Shown one piece after another: positions 52,295 through 63,602 of a DNA stretch of 64,000 nt; position 1 is the first letter of the stretch; every line of letters starts with the position of its first letter. The stretch comes from Eutreptiella sp. 'Long Island Sound 2002'. Lineage: Eukaryota > Euglenozoa > Euglenophyceae > Eutreptiales > Eutreptiaceae. The stretch lies in NCBI GenBank assembly GCA_964036045.1, contig OZ038384.1, positions 43,106,204-43,170,203 of the forward strand, written 5' to 3'. Made by a program: the position numbers and the translations under genes. The notes below the pieces were generated by a model. That model was not told the DNA's origin. It saw only the letters and a list, made by a program, of their open reading frames with translations, and ran no database searches.

Positions 52295-53720
52295 CGTTTG
52301 AGACCTGGTGTATGTCTGTAAGAGACACCACAGTCGATTCCTTTCAGTGCGTTAAGATAGTCTGCAACTCATGGCATGGCTGGCCCGGTCTGAGCGGGCA
52401 ACATTTCACTGCGCATATGCAGATTGTCCCGACGCACGACTTTGGTTACAGACTTTGGTGAAAGGCGCCTAGGGCCGGCCGCTCCGGTCCGTGATCAGCC
52501 TTGATCTCTTTTCTTTGGCTGTGCATGTTGATGCTTTCGCAATCTCCTTGATCGCAATCATCACTTGACACAACCACGTGTCACCGCACGGGGGGGTTAG
52601 GGGTTGAACGCCAAGGGCAATCACGAGCAGTGGGACGAACGTTCACCCCCCCCCCCCCCACATGCTATGAAATGACCTCGATCAACAAAAGTGGGTCGCA
52701 AGGAACGGAAGAACAGAAGAACACAAAGAACACATAACGTCAGCACTTAACACTGGCACTGGACACGGTAGTCAACTAGGGTGCCTGACAACTTCAGTAT
52801 GGGGATTCGAGCCTCCGGAAATTTTTTGAGGGGGCCACATTGGAAATGAAGCTTTTGTGACGGAATGCATAGTCTGGCCCAGAAACCGGACGTTTTCAGT
52901 GGCTCTTTGCTGCAGGAGTGTGCTGACCGGCAGGTATTGTCTCTTGCGGCAATTTGGGTGTGTGGGCCTGATATGGAAGGGAATATGTAGCACAATGAAC
53001 ACATCGTGTGTATTGCGTGTGGTGAGTTAGTGGTATCACCTGGCGCACTTGGGTGCCCGACTCAGCACACACTCGTATTTCTGCTGGCGACACTACACAT
53101 CTTCCTGCAATCGCACACTCTGAAATTTTTCCAGCGCTGCACAGCAGATACACACACAAATATGCCACGCACACACCCACCTTGCCCTTCGTGCCAAAGA
53201 AGACATATTCTTTCAGAGCTTCACGTCCATGCGTCAAGGCAATGCAGTTGGCATCATCGATACACCGTAGACATGCCAACTGCCCAGAGTCGGTAAGGAG
53301 GATGACGGGTTCACCAGGTGTTGCTACGCTTGCGTGGGGGTCCCAGACAGTCATTCGGTCGGGGGACTAGCGACGTGGGTGTGGTACCACGTCAAACCCT
53401 GTGCGGCTTGACAGCATGGACGAAAAGACGCAAAAAAAAGACACACAGGAAGTTTGGGGGCAGGTCGATAGAGCCCTCTCACCCCCCCCCCCCCCCCATC
53501 GCCAAGAAGGACTCAGTTGACGGGACCCTCCAAGAAACACCAAAAACCAACCCCGGGACGCCTGTGGTTCCAATGGGGGTGGTATTTGTGTTTAAAGACA
53601 CGAGGCCCCCCGTTCATTCCGGCTACATGTATGAAGTGCCCCAACATGGGTTCCCATTAGAACCATGTGAATTGTGAACAGGTTATCCTCATTAGCACCA
53701 GATGGTTGAACAAATGTGAG
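52295..53720. other. Spacer with C runs, no supported gene
   Basis: C runs lie at about 52647-52660 and 53484-53497. ORFs on both strands at 52890-53370 overlap each other and have no domain. Confidence 0.35.
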
Positions 53721-53727
53721 GCCCATA

Positions 53728-53895
53728 TGCGGGCAGCTTGGCTACATAACCCCTCCCATCTACGGGGTCCCCAAAGCCTCAAAGTGGGGGACAAAATGTG
53801 AAGTTGCCCACAAGGAGGCAGATTGGCTGCGTGACCCCCGCTGTTTGAAGGGTCCCAACAAGGGACAAAACAAGAAGTGCATAACCCCTGCCAAA
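53728..53895 (+). repeat. Two diverged units of the 85-bp family (plus orientation)
   Basis: GGCAGCTTGGCTACATAACC and GGCAGATTGGCTGCGTGACC recur about 85 bases apart, with GGGGGACAAAATGTGAAGTT and GCCCACAAG. These are diverged forms of the phrases in 38630-39600. Confidence 0.6.
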
Positions 53896-54194
53896 CGTGG
53901 ATGCTAGACCTTTTTTCATTGGTGATAGTGGCGTCTGTCAATCGAGCCCTTTTCCCAACCCCCCCCCCCCCAAGTTGTTGGGGCCTCCATCACCCCCCCC
54001 CCCCCCCGTCCCCGCAAGCGACAGCCCGACTTGCTTAGGGACGGAAAATTGCGGGGGTGAGTGAGGTGCATACCGAGGCGTAGAGTATAGTTTAGTACTT
54101 CTCCCCCGCCAAGGAGGTCAGAAATGCAAGATAGGTGCTCGCAAGGCCTTGGGTGTCACATTGAAACTTTCCGTGCCAAGCACATTAAGAAGAA

Positions 54195-54350
54195 CCCATT
54201 TTTAGCAGTGTGGTGCTCTAAGGTTGACACTTTGTACACACAGTAACACCACCCTTGCCGGTGCGCTAATGTGTGCACGGTGTGCTAGACAGTACAAGGG
54301 TTAACAACTATGTACAAAGCACACTATGTCGACCTTAGCACATCTACAAG
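54195..54350. repeat. Short inverted repeat (possible miniature foldback)
   Basis: TGCTCTAAGGTTGACACTTT at the left pairs with AAAGCACACTATGTCGACCT plus TAGCAC at the right, with a GTAC next to each arm. Confidence 0.5.
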
Positions 54351-54384
54351 GGGATACTGAAGGGCAATGATGAAATACAACCCC

Positions 54385-54670
54385 CTGACCAATGCGCCCA
54401 GGTTGGTGTTTTGTACAAAGACACAACCCCTTTTGCCAATGCGCTCAGGTCAATTTATTGTACACTTTCTTGTACATTATGCAAAAAAACACCTTGGCCT
54501 TTGCACATTGGCAAAGGGAAATCTAGTCAGGTTACAATATGCTAGCACATTGGCAAGGGAGGTTCTATTCAGTGCTTAGCAAGCGAACCTTGGAGCGTTG
54601 GCACAAGGGGTTTCACTATGTGTATAATACACACACCCATACCTGAGCGCAACGGCAAGGGGCGTGTGGG
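54385..54670. repeat. Second inverted repeat with CAATGCGC/GCGCAACG arms
   Basis: CCCTTTTGCCAATGCGCTCAGG-like words near 54400 and 54430 face CCTGAGCGCAACGGCAAGGG near 54642. Direct copies of TTGTACAAAGACAC and CATTGGCAA lie between. Confidence 0.45.
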
Positions 54671-56400
54671 TATGTTCTAAGGGTACACAACACCCCTTTG
54701 CAGATGTGAAAAGCCCCGGGGGGGGGGGGACCCAGTCGCGCTGCGACCCACCCCACGCTATCTGTCAAAAACTCGGGGGGGGGTGGGCTCGGGGGGGATT
54801 TGGATGTGGATTTGAGGGCCAATCTTAAGGCTCACAGGACGTCCGGGGGGTGCGCATTGGCATCCCCGATGGTTTAGTGCATCGCCCGGACATGCCATGT
54901 TATGCACTCCCAGGGCTCTCAACGGACTCTCTTTTTGTGCCGTCTACGTCCCCAGGCCGGGTGGCTGAACCGGGCCACATCGTGTCCCGTCTTTAGGGCA
55001 CTTTGGATCCGATATGGGCGCGTTGTCCCTCACCCCAACCCACCCCTCAACACCAGTGGCCCGCACCTGCATCTCTTTCAAATCCCCGACCTTGCCTCCG
55101 TCTTTGCCCCTCCTCCCCCACATCCCCCAGTACTCGCCCGCTGTGATGCCCATGCAGCAACCGTTTGCAACGATGTGCAGCATGCACTGTGTCACGCTGT
55201 GTCGCTGGGCCACCACAAAGCCATGCTGCAGGCACTTTGTGTGGCTAAGGAATAGGCACTCGGTGACATTCTGCACCGGGCTCCCTATGAGACTACACTT
55301 TAGACACCGAGTCACGCTATGCAGCGGCTTCGCAAAGTGGCCAACGGCACGGAGGAGTCTCCTTTCATCTGTCCAAGTTCACACGGATAGCTCTGGATCC
55401 CTTGATCAGCTTGTGCACTTTGGCCATCTCAAAATCAGTCTCTGCAGAACCCATGCCACAGATGGTGCAAATGTCTGTTTGAGGGGGGGGGGTTCTGTTA
55501 ACGAGCTAAGAGAAAGTGAAGGGGCATACTGCGGCTCTCATCGATAATTTGGTTCTCACGATGCATGTAAATGTACGTCCACAAGCGTTGTTTCTGAAGT
55601 TTCTTTGTTGTGCTCCCAATGCCCCAGATTTTGATCTTGTCGGCGTTCATGTAGCTTGCCACTCCCTCCATGTCGTCATTTGTTAATCCCAAAATTGGTC
55701 AAACAGGTCTTCCTGTCACGGCTGACCATTAATAACAAAAAATAGGGCTCAAAGCGACCACTTAAACGGCAAGAGCGCTCTGGAATGATGAGGAATACAA
55801 GAGATTAAGAATTGGCTCGTCTCGTGCAACGAAAACATTGAGCGTAGAGCCAAGCACGGTTGACAAAGTCATTACCATCAGGTTGAATAAACAAGATGTC
55901 GTGGAGACTAAAGGGCCGGATGGTGTTGATACGCAAGGGGCTGCCGACCTTGTGCATGGTCCAAGGTCTCCTATTGTTGTCAATACTGAATTCTTTGCAA
56001 AAGGGGCCTGTTGTCGCGAGCTGAACATACAAGACACTCTGCAGAGCGTTCTTCTCATCAAAAAACCCCAAACAGTCCCTGTTTGCTTGCTTTGTTGGCC
56101 ACCGGATTTGCACTACAGTGCTGCATCCAAAGAGAGGAATCCCGCGGCTGTTTGCCAATCATCCTTACAAATTGGTATGCTTACCCCCCCCCCCCCCTCT
56201 CGTTATGCAACGACGGCCATTACCATTGCCTTGCAACGAATATCGGTCTGTGGTATAATTTGTGACAGAGGTCATTGATTTTACTTGTATTCAGATTCTG
56301 CTTGAGCTGGACGAGGGCTTCAGTGAAGTACACCTGTGGCTCAATACCCTGTTGTCAAACAGTATCCCAACCGTTGTGGCTCGATTGTCGTCGGACATAG
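54671..56400. other. No confident gene
   Basis: G and C runs lie at about 54717-54729 and 56186-56198. Open stretches occur on both strands (plus 55838-56278, minus 56158-55805), neither with a recognised domain. Confidence 0.3.
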
Positions 56401-56406
56401 GGGCTG

Positions 56407-57021
56407 TTGTGGCACAGATCAAAGACACCGATGGGACTGAAGGATGGTCTTGGGTTTCCATCTGTAGAACGCCGGTGTTCAACACACTGTGTGCAAGGTC
56501 AGGAATGCATTGCCATTGTAGGAAGTGCCGACGGGCTGACTACAAAGGTACAAACTAATTTCATTGCAGTGCAGTGGCTCAATTTTGCTTCGTGTTTCCC
56601 TTTGCCAGTGGCAAGTTGGTTCTGCGATGTTTTCGGTGTTTTTGCGATGCCTGATGAAGCAGTGCAGGAGCCGTGGTGTCTTTACATTGGAGGTGGTGCA
56701 ATGCTGCTTGCACAACTGATGTCCTGCCTTTGCAGAGCAGTCAAGGTGTTGTGTGCCTTCACATGGTTGTTTGCAGACCATTCTAATTTTGTATTTTTGC
56801 TACAAGGTAAGATGCTTGAAGTCGACGCTCTATTTGTTGTGCCATGGGACACATGGAAGAAACAGATTGCCTGTGAACCCGTGCACCTCCAGATGGCACC
56901 CGATGAATTTGAGGATGGTATGGGGGAGGATGACCTCCCTGACCAACCCTCACTTGATGAATTGACCACAGGCAAACACCCCCCCAAAAAGAGGAAACAT
57001 ACCAAACGAGAAAGGGAGTAG
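56407..57021 (+). other. Unassigned ORF with basic C-terminal tail
   Basis: 204 codons, unrecognised. A hydrophobic middle (AMLLAQLMSCLCRAVKVLCAF) is followed by VDALFVVPWDTWKKQIACEP. An acidic stretch (DEFEDGMGEDDLPDQ) then leads to PPKKRKHTKRERE, which looks like a nuclear localisation signal. The composition is more gene-like than neighbouring ORFs. It may be an exon or a fragment of the decayed LINE downstream. Confidence 0.25.
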
Positions 57022-57099
57022 ACTCCTAAGAAGTGTGAGACCGGTGCTAAACCGGCAGCAACCATGGCTAAAGCAAGAGATGCCTTGCAGGGGTTGCAT

Positions 57100-58380
57100 A
57101 ACGGTATGAGTGGTCCCTATTGGCCGTCCCGATCAAGCAAGAGGCCCACCGGTGGAACGTAGGCGGTATGCGGATCATTGGCCTCCAACCCCATGGATGA
57201 GAGGAAGGGGTAGACCGCTAGTGGGACCGAGTCCTTTGTTGAGCCTTGCAACAGCCGCAAAGACACAACCTGCATTAATTCTTTGGGGAACTTTCTTTCT
57301 CGTAGGCCATGGACGCCGACGTACTGCATCATAGAGCATCCTCCCACCAGTGTGCATAGCCTCATTTGGGGTGATCTGTTGGCCAAGTGAAACAGGCGAC
57401 TACACATAATTATTCGCTGGAAATAGGCAACTTCCGCACAAACGTCACTCGAAATATTGTATATGGACACACGAGCAGTATGGCATACCTTTCGGACGCC
57501 TACATTTTTATAGTGCCAAAGGCGTTGTCAGGTAGAGTACGTGTAAAGTTGCGCATGCCAGCAAGGCAGGAATGACAAAAAAACATCCGCAAAACAACCC
57601 CTCAAAAGTGGATCCGAACAAAAAAACGCTGTGCAGAGCGTTATTTTGGGAAAACATGAAAAGTTCACTCCCCCAGAAGCCCCCCCCCCCTCGCCGCCCT
57701 CCCCTAGGACTGCCATGCCAACATGCGTCACTAGCATCGCATACACATTTGCAACAGGGCATAGCCAAACAGCACGGAACATTTCAAACCTCATGATTCC
57801 AATTGGCAAATTGTATTCTCATGTATGCAGATGCCAGATGTTTGAAGGCAAACAGAATGCCATGGGTAGGCAAACACACACGGGTCCAAAGAAGGCCAAG
57901 TATATAAGTAATACAAACAACAACAACATAGCAAACAGAATCCCGCTTTCCGTATAGCGATGCGACCTCAAAGAATACCTGTTGATAAAGGAAAAAATAC
58001 GTCCATGCGGCATGACCACTGCTGTGTGCGTTGATGAAAAAGCCCATAGCGATAGAACGGGAATGAAAACGCTTTCCAAGCTGAAAGGGGTTATTGCGGC
58101 GGGGCCTTTAATGATAGACGAAGCACGGTCACGAAGAAATGAAATGTACCGTCGTATGCGTGAGCTCCAACAACGCAAAAAGTTATAGCAGCTCATGACC
58201 AAATCGGGGGTGCCAATGAGTGGGGCACGAGTGGCCGCTGAAGAGTTGGTGAACCGTTGGGACAAGTCTCAGCCCCAACATGACCATCAAAGGCATATTG
58301 TTCGCGGTACCAACGACGCTTTGGGATTACCCAGCAACTGCAACGAGCGGCCTCAGGACGAGAGTGGCTGACCTGCTTTT
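57100..58380. other. Interrupted coding-like DNA upstream of LINE remnant
   Basis: Short protein-like pieces on the plus strand (for example 57982-58188, with EARSRRNEMYRRMRELQQRK) may be the region between endonuclease and RT of the LINE. No catalytic motif can be shown. Confidence 0.25.
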
Positions 58381-58384
58381 CAAA

Positions 58385-58960
58385 TGTAGGGGTGGACCTG
58401 AAACATTATATTAAATGCTTGGGGATCAGACCGGGCAATGTATTTCAGCACGACAATGATGGGGGTTTACGCAACATCAAGCCTTTGGCACGGCACTTCC
58501 AGAAGCATTCTAAAGGGCACTAGTAGTCTCTACGCTGCCCTTGCCATTGGACGAACGGGTATTCATGTTTCTATCTTGGATTCTGCCGCTAGTTTTAGGG
58601 GTGGTAAAAGTGTACCTCGCGCCGGACGCAATCATCTGTCAGTTGAAACTAGTGTACCATCTGACCTTGGGCACCAACAGCAGATGGGGGTTGACAGTGC
58701 CCATACTTTGGCGCCCACGCCTGCAGGGAGGCCAAGCCTTATCGGGCCCGGAAATCATGAACCAAGCGGCGTCACTATTTGTGAGTATGCTCAAGGAAAC
58801 ACACAAATTCCTATCGAAACCAGTGGAAGTGTTAACAGATAGATGGGCCACGACAGTGGGAGTCACCCGGAGTGTGGACAATTTACCGTACATTTAGTTG
58901 GGTATGGTAAGAGCGTCACGGGTTCGTTTTTGGGGATTGTCAGTGAAGGCCCGCTCCAAG
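58385..58960 (+). pseudogene. LINE reverse transcriptase, C-terminal (thumb) remnant
   Basis: KCLGIRPGNV at 58410 corresponds to the YLGI-x-LG motif just after the RT active site. After a stop and a frame change the sequence continues LPLPLDERVFMFLSWILPLV, IICQLKLVYHLTLG, WGLTVPIL and GGQALSGPEIMNQAASLFV, matching the order of conserved segments between RT and C-terminal zinc domain in many LINEs. The active-site region itself is not recognisable upstream. Confidence 0.55.
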
Positions 58961-59299
58961 GTCTAGTAGGTGGCACCACAGGTGGCACCACGTCGGGACA
59001 GGGCACGGCTGCCGCTGTGGCACTCTGTTGATTTCCGCAATGAATTCCGATGCACGTGTTACATCATCAAGCTAATCAAGGAAGGAGTGTTCACATGCGG
59101 ACCGTATCTTAAAATTGACAATCCGAGATTCCTCAACATCATGCCTCGCACATGGAAGGCATTTTATGCGCAGGGGACATACCTTTTGATTGCAACCACA
59201 TAATGGGAGGCATTTTACTCCCTAGTGGCACATGCCCTGAATTGGAGCAAGGCCGGCTCTTGCAGTTCTACACGCCACAACTGGGTATCAATGATGTGC

Positions 59300-59520
59300 G
59301 GCTCGCAAGCATGTGGGAACTATGGGCCACCGCTCCACTTCCCCACCATCCAAAAGATTTTGTTCGGAAAGTACTATGGAGGAAGCTGACTGTGCACGAG
59401 CGTGTTCAAAAACGATAAGGCACATACAAATGTCTGAGGTATGGATAAAAGGAAGGTATCAAGCACGCCACGCTGGAATGTTCAATGTATCGGGCAGTGG
59501 CAGTAGCGGTCTAACGCTAC
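59300..59520 (+). pseudogene. zf-RVT-like zinc domain of LINE remnant
   Basis: One frame reads VRKVLWRKLTVHERVQKR, then TAA, YKCLRYG, TAA, KEGIKHATLECSMYRAV. Trp-x2-Leu-x-Val-x-x-Arg followed by Cys, His and Cys is the layout of the RT-associated zinc domain. The first pair shows only one Cys, so decay is evident. Confidence 0.5.
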
Positions 59521-59775
59521 TATGGAGCAGTCAGAATAGATGGCGATATACTGTTGGTTAATGACGCCATAGACTTGCCCAGCCAAGAATGGTCACCGCA
59601 AACCGATTAGGGACTAGTTGTCCGGTCGTCCAAATAGGCACATTGGAGATACAAGTGTGAAGTGAAGGCATGCACATCACCGGTCTTTGCATCCTTCTTG
59701 ACGACGTGGGTACAGGTTTTGGGTGAATAGCTTTCATTCTATCATGGGGACTGTAAGAACCGATGGCAAGGATTC

Positions 59776-60733
59776 GTGCAATCAATAGAGCAGCTCAGGG
59801 AATCACGAGTACAACCAAGCAAAGGAGACGTTCGGTCAACCAGAGAACCCAACTCTTGGTGGCAGTTGCACACGGATTGCTTTGCACAAACGGAAAAGCA
59901 TACAGGAAGCAATGAAGAGAGACTGGAGCCGGCACCAAAAAAACCAAGAGTGGCAGAGCCCGGGGTGATGACACATGTTCAGGACCTTATCGCCGAGCTA
60001 GTGACGGACGATTGGAGGATTGTCTACACAGATGGGTCATTCAAGAGAATCAAAATGACTGGCAAAGAGCGGGTAGGCGGGTTTGGGGTCTATGCACCAG
60101 ACGATGGACAAGGACCCGAAGTTAGGTCCCTTGGGCATGTGCCAAGCAAACAGGGATAAACCAATAATGGGGCTAAACTGTGGGATGCTCTGGAAGCTCT
60201 TCAAGGATTTTGTGTACCAAAGCTTGCAATTTTGAATGATTCACAATACCTGCGAATGGGGTGAGCGAAAAAGCCCAAAACTGGAAGTCAAGAGGATGGA
60301 CCACGTCGGGTGTCCCGAAGGCAAATTTGCCAGTGTGAGAATTACTCCTACTTGAAATGAACAAGCCAGACTGACAAGTACAATGGGAGCACGTCCCGGC
60401 ACATGTAAAGTGCATGGGAACGGGCTGGGCAAATGGCTAGCAATGGAGGTGATGTGCTCCAAGCCACTACAGTCAAGTAAACGGCACTGCAACCAAGGGT
60501 CTGACACGGATTCCACGGTAGGGCTGCAAGGTGGGTCGGATTCTGATGTAACCGAGGGCATATGGGAACAGTTGGGACTACAGCACATGGATAGACTTCA
60601 AGTAACAACAGAGGCATCTAGAGCAACATCCACAAACGACACGCAAACTGCCAACAACAATGACAGTCAGGAGGACTTGAATGAAAAATTGATTACGTGG
60701 CTGGACATGAACTCATCCTCAAACGATGACTAG
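59776..60733 (+). pseudogene. RNase H domain of LINE remnant
   Basis: WRIVYTDGSFKR (Asp at about 60030) and GGFGVYAPDDG are followed by a TAA where Gln or Arg is usual, then TNNGAKLWDALEALQGF, LAILNDSQYLRMG, a +1 frameshift to VSEKAQNWKSRGWTTSG, and QWEHVPAHVK near the third box. This is the RNase HI order TDGS, TNN-x-A, DSQY, W-x-HVPAH. The usual Glu after TNN-x-A is Lys here. A frame continues to 60733 with an Asn/Thr/Asp-rich tail (ITWLDMNSSSNDD). Stops and shifts show it is inactive. Confidence 0.65.
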
Positions 60734-61305
60734 TTCAGCACAGATGTCAGTGACACTCATAAATAGCGTGCAAAGCGCCGCCAAAAATGTGGGACAGGGC
60801 GGATTTCTGTCTCTGCTTGTGGGTCTGTGTGATGCCACAGCCCACCGGCAACACACCACATTTTGTCTTTTAAGTGCTGCTATGCCCAATTTCTTGACCC
60901 GTGCGGAGGCCTGATGATGGTAGGGAAAGGTCATGTGCAACGGCAACAGCTCTAGGTGCGTTGGGCCCGGGGGGGGGGGGGGGGGCTACTCCGCGGGTCC
61001 TAGGACACCAACCCTGCCCCCCCCAAGGGGGCCTGCAGCCAATAGTTAGTTACCAAAGGTGCTGCCATCAGGACTCCATGGGCGCCAAAGCCGCCCGACG
61101 CTCCATGGGCGCCAAAGCCGCCGAAAGGAAGGCACTATCCTCAAACCCAAATCTCACCCTAACACCCACCAGAACCCTAAGCATAGTCCTAGCCCTAAGC
61201 AAGATTCAATATTGCGACCAAGCTGGTGGGGGAAGGAACATGGTCTATGACACTTCAATGACAAATCAGGTACACAGTGGAAAGTGGATGAGAGCGGCTC
61301 AAAAG
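60734..61305. other. Spacer with 16-base G run
   Basis: A G run lies at about 60969-60984, and a direct repeat of CTCCATGGGCGCCAAAGCCG occurs near 61074 and 61101. CCCTAA-like words appear near 61160-61200. No gene seen. Confidence 0.4.
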
Positions 61306-61309
61306 GGTC

Positions 61310-61885
61310 CGAATGAGCTGTATTCATCCGTTTGTGCAACACAACTAGACTAGGATCAATTTTGGAAAACCATGGTTTTGACCCGTTTTTGAGCAATATG
61401 TCATCCCCAATTGGCCCATTTCCAAGGCCTTCTTGGCCTTGGGAGGGGCCAAAATTGGTCACCATGGGCTCAAAATGGTTTCATTTCACTTGTTTGTGCA
61501 CCCCAAACAATCCAAAAGTATCTTTCGAAAAAAACATTTTTGATACATTTTTGACTCATTGTTGGTCCCTGAACAGACTGTTTTCAAGGCATTTTGTGAT
61601 TTTGGAGTGGCCAAAATGGCTTGCAATGGGCTCAAAAAGGGCTCATTTCACTTGTTTGTGCACTCCAAATGGTCTAGGATCATTTTTTGAAAAACACATT
61701 TTTCTGTCATATTTGGTCCCAAAACATGGCATTTGAGTATTTTAGGAGCACCAAAACGGGCCATCACGAGCTCAAAGCGCGCCATAAACACTTGTTTTGG
61801 CATTCCATGTGGTCCAGGATCATTTTTGAAAAAAAGTGTTTTTTTTGCAGCCGGTGTACTTTGTTGACCCATTTTGGCATCCACC
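61310..61885 (+). repeat. ~160-bp satellite, about 3.6 copies
   Basis: CACTTGTTTGTGCAC (with variants) recurs near 61328, 61488, 61648 and 61791, each followed by a TC-AGGATCATTTTTGAAAAA segment and a GGCCAAAATGG segment. Copies are diverged. Overlapping ORFs are not taken as genes. Confidence 0.75.
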
Positions 61886-63110
61886 TTTTTGGGCTACCTC
61901 TTGCAGCTTGCCGCAGCCCACTGGGCCTATGTACGGGGATCTAGGCGTCGGTTAGGGCAATTTTGAGGGGTGGAAAGCACCAAAAGTGGGTGGTTGCGGG
62001 TGGATCAGATCCGCTGGAAAACGTGTTTTGAGCCACATTTTTGGGTAGTGAATGCGTACCAACCCTTGGGGGGTATGGGAGCTGCACCCACGACCGCCTT
62101 TTGACCAGAAATTTGGGTATTTTCACCGGATCACGGGAACACCAATAGTTTGTAGAAACTAACGAATTGGGCCCCTTCTCAATTCTGGAAAATTTCTTCA
62201 ACTGGCCTTTCAGCGGATCCGGTGAAAGAAAAGTTAATTATTTGATGGATTCTATACAGGAACTCGCCAAATCATACCGGACAGACAATGAAACCCACAC
62301 ATTTCCCAATCTCGGCACGTATTTCTTACCGAATGTCCTTCGTCGCCTAGTAAATGTATGTTCTTTTTCCTACACTGTTTCTAATGTTGTCTTTGGCAAT
62401 CGGATTCTAGGGGTCATATGTCATTCACACATGGGGCACACATCATCGGTCGTCTACACACATACATGATCTTTGCAGAGGCTACCCACCACTACTTGTA
62501 TTACAACACATGAACACTGCCCTAACAAGGTATGTTTGTCCAGATCCGGCGAAACACGAAATCCTCGGAAGTTTTGAGCCACGTAGCCCAAGATATGGTC
62601 TTATTTTGGTTTGCGGCTGTTGGCGGCCAATATGCACAAATTTTGGCGCTTTTGGGTGCCTTTTGGAGGCTGTTGGTGGACATATTGTGGAGTTACAGGG
62701 CCCTAGAGGGCCCTTCAGCACGGGGAAGTCAAGTTGCATGTGTAGTGTAGCCACTATTTTGCTTCATTTGGCCGTTTTCAACAGGTTCTAGGGTGGTTTT
62801 GGGCAAAGAACGGCCAATATTGGCCCTAAATTGCAGATTTTGAAATGGAGGTCCGGCACTTGCGACACCCTTTCCCAGGCGCCACCGTTGAGTTTCTAGC
62901 TCATACTTTGTGTGGTTGTCCCTCACATCCATAGGTAGCATGTGCCAAAATTGTGGCCAAATTTGAAGCACCACGGCGGAGCTCTGATTTTTGCCCATTT
63001 CGCGCGTGCTTGCTGCTTGCTGCTTGCTGCTTGCTACACCTGTTTGGTCCACCCTTGACACTAAAGTTATAAAAGGGTTATAAAAGTAAGACTAGTTCCA
63101 CCAGCTCGGT
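61886..63110. other. Region without a supported gene
   Basis: Mixed composition. TGCTTGCTGCTTGCTGCTTG is a short tandem repeat at 63006-63033. The plus ORF at 62167-62469 has no domain. Confidence 0.35.
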
Positions 63111-63116
63111 GACCCG

Positions 63117-63140
63117 AACCCTAACCCTAACCCTAACCCT
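63117..63140 (-). repeat. Interstitial telomere-type repeat (CCCTAA)4
   Basis: Four perfect AACCCT units, followed by further CCCTAACCCTAGCCC-like words to about 63180. The complementary-strand form GGTTAGGGTTAGGTTTAGGG lies at 63311-63330 in opposite orientation. Confidence 0.7.
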
Positions 63141-63404
63141 GAGCCTCCCCTAACCCTAGCCCGAGCTCCAACCCTAGGCTAGGGTCCGAGTTATTGTTAG
63201 GGTCCAAAATGGAGAGCAATGATGTGGCAATAGCGGCCATGAACGAAATGTGGGGGATCTCTTTCAGCCTAATCAACATGGCTGTCATGGCTGAACTAGT
63301 TCGATGCAAAGGTTAGGGTTAGGTTTAGGGTGATGGAATGGTTAGAGGGATGGCAAGGGGAGGTAAGTCGAGCCTGTGATGGACCAACGCTTGGCCTTGG
63401 GGGC

Positions 63405-63602
63405 ATGCACCCCCCAAATTGCCCCACTTGGACCCCCCCCCCCTTCAACCAACCAACCGTCCTGGATCCCCCCCCCCCCCCCGGGCAACAGCCCCCTAGA
63501 CCCCCCCATCGCCCCTCCTAGAACCCCCCCCCCAAGGGGGCCAACGGTTAGTGGGGGGGGAGTTGGCGCCCAAAACCAAGGAGCCCCCCCCCCCCCCCCC
63601 CG
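63405..63602. repeat. C-rich/G-rich homopolymer cluster
   Basis: C runs of 9-18 bases lie at 63434, 63469, 63525 and 63584, and a G run near 63554. Pro-rich ORFs are artefacts. Confidence 0.75.

Noticed and set aside
55805-56158. Minus-strand 117-codon ORF as a gene
   Set aside because: It looks fairly protein-like, but a plus-strand ORF overlaps it, no family is recognisable, and the neighbourhood is decayed LINE-like DNA; left undecided.
8486-60470. Alternative genetic code (TAA/TAG as Gln or TGA as Trp) to explain in-frame stops
   Set aside because: The calmodulin-like gene and the 712- and 388-codon ORFs use only CAA/CAG for Gln and contain no internal TAA, TAG or TGA. The stops are limited to decayed mobile-element remnants that also carry frameshifts.
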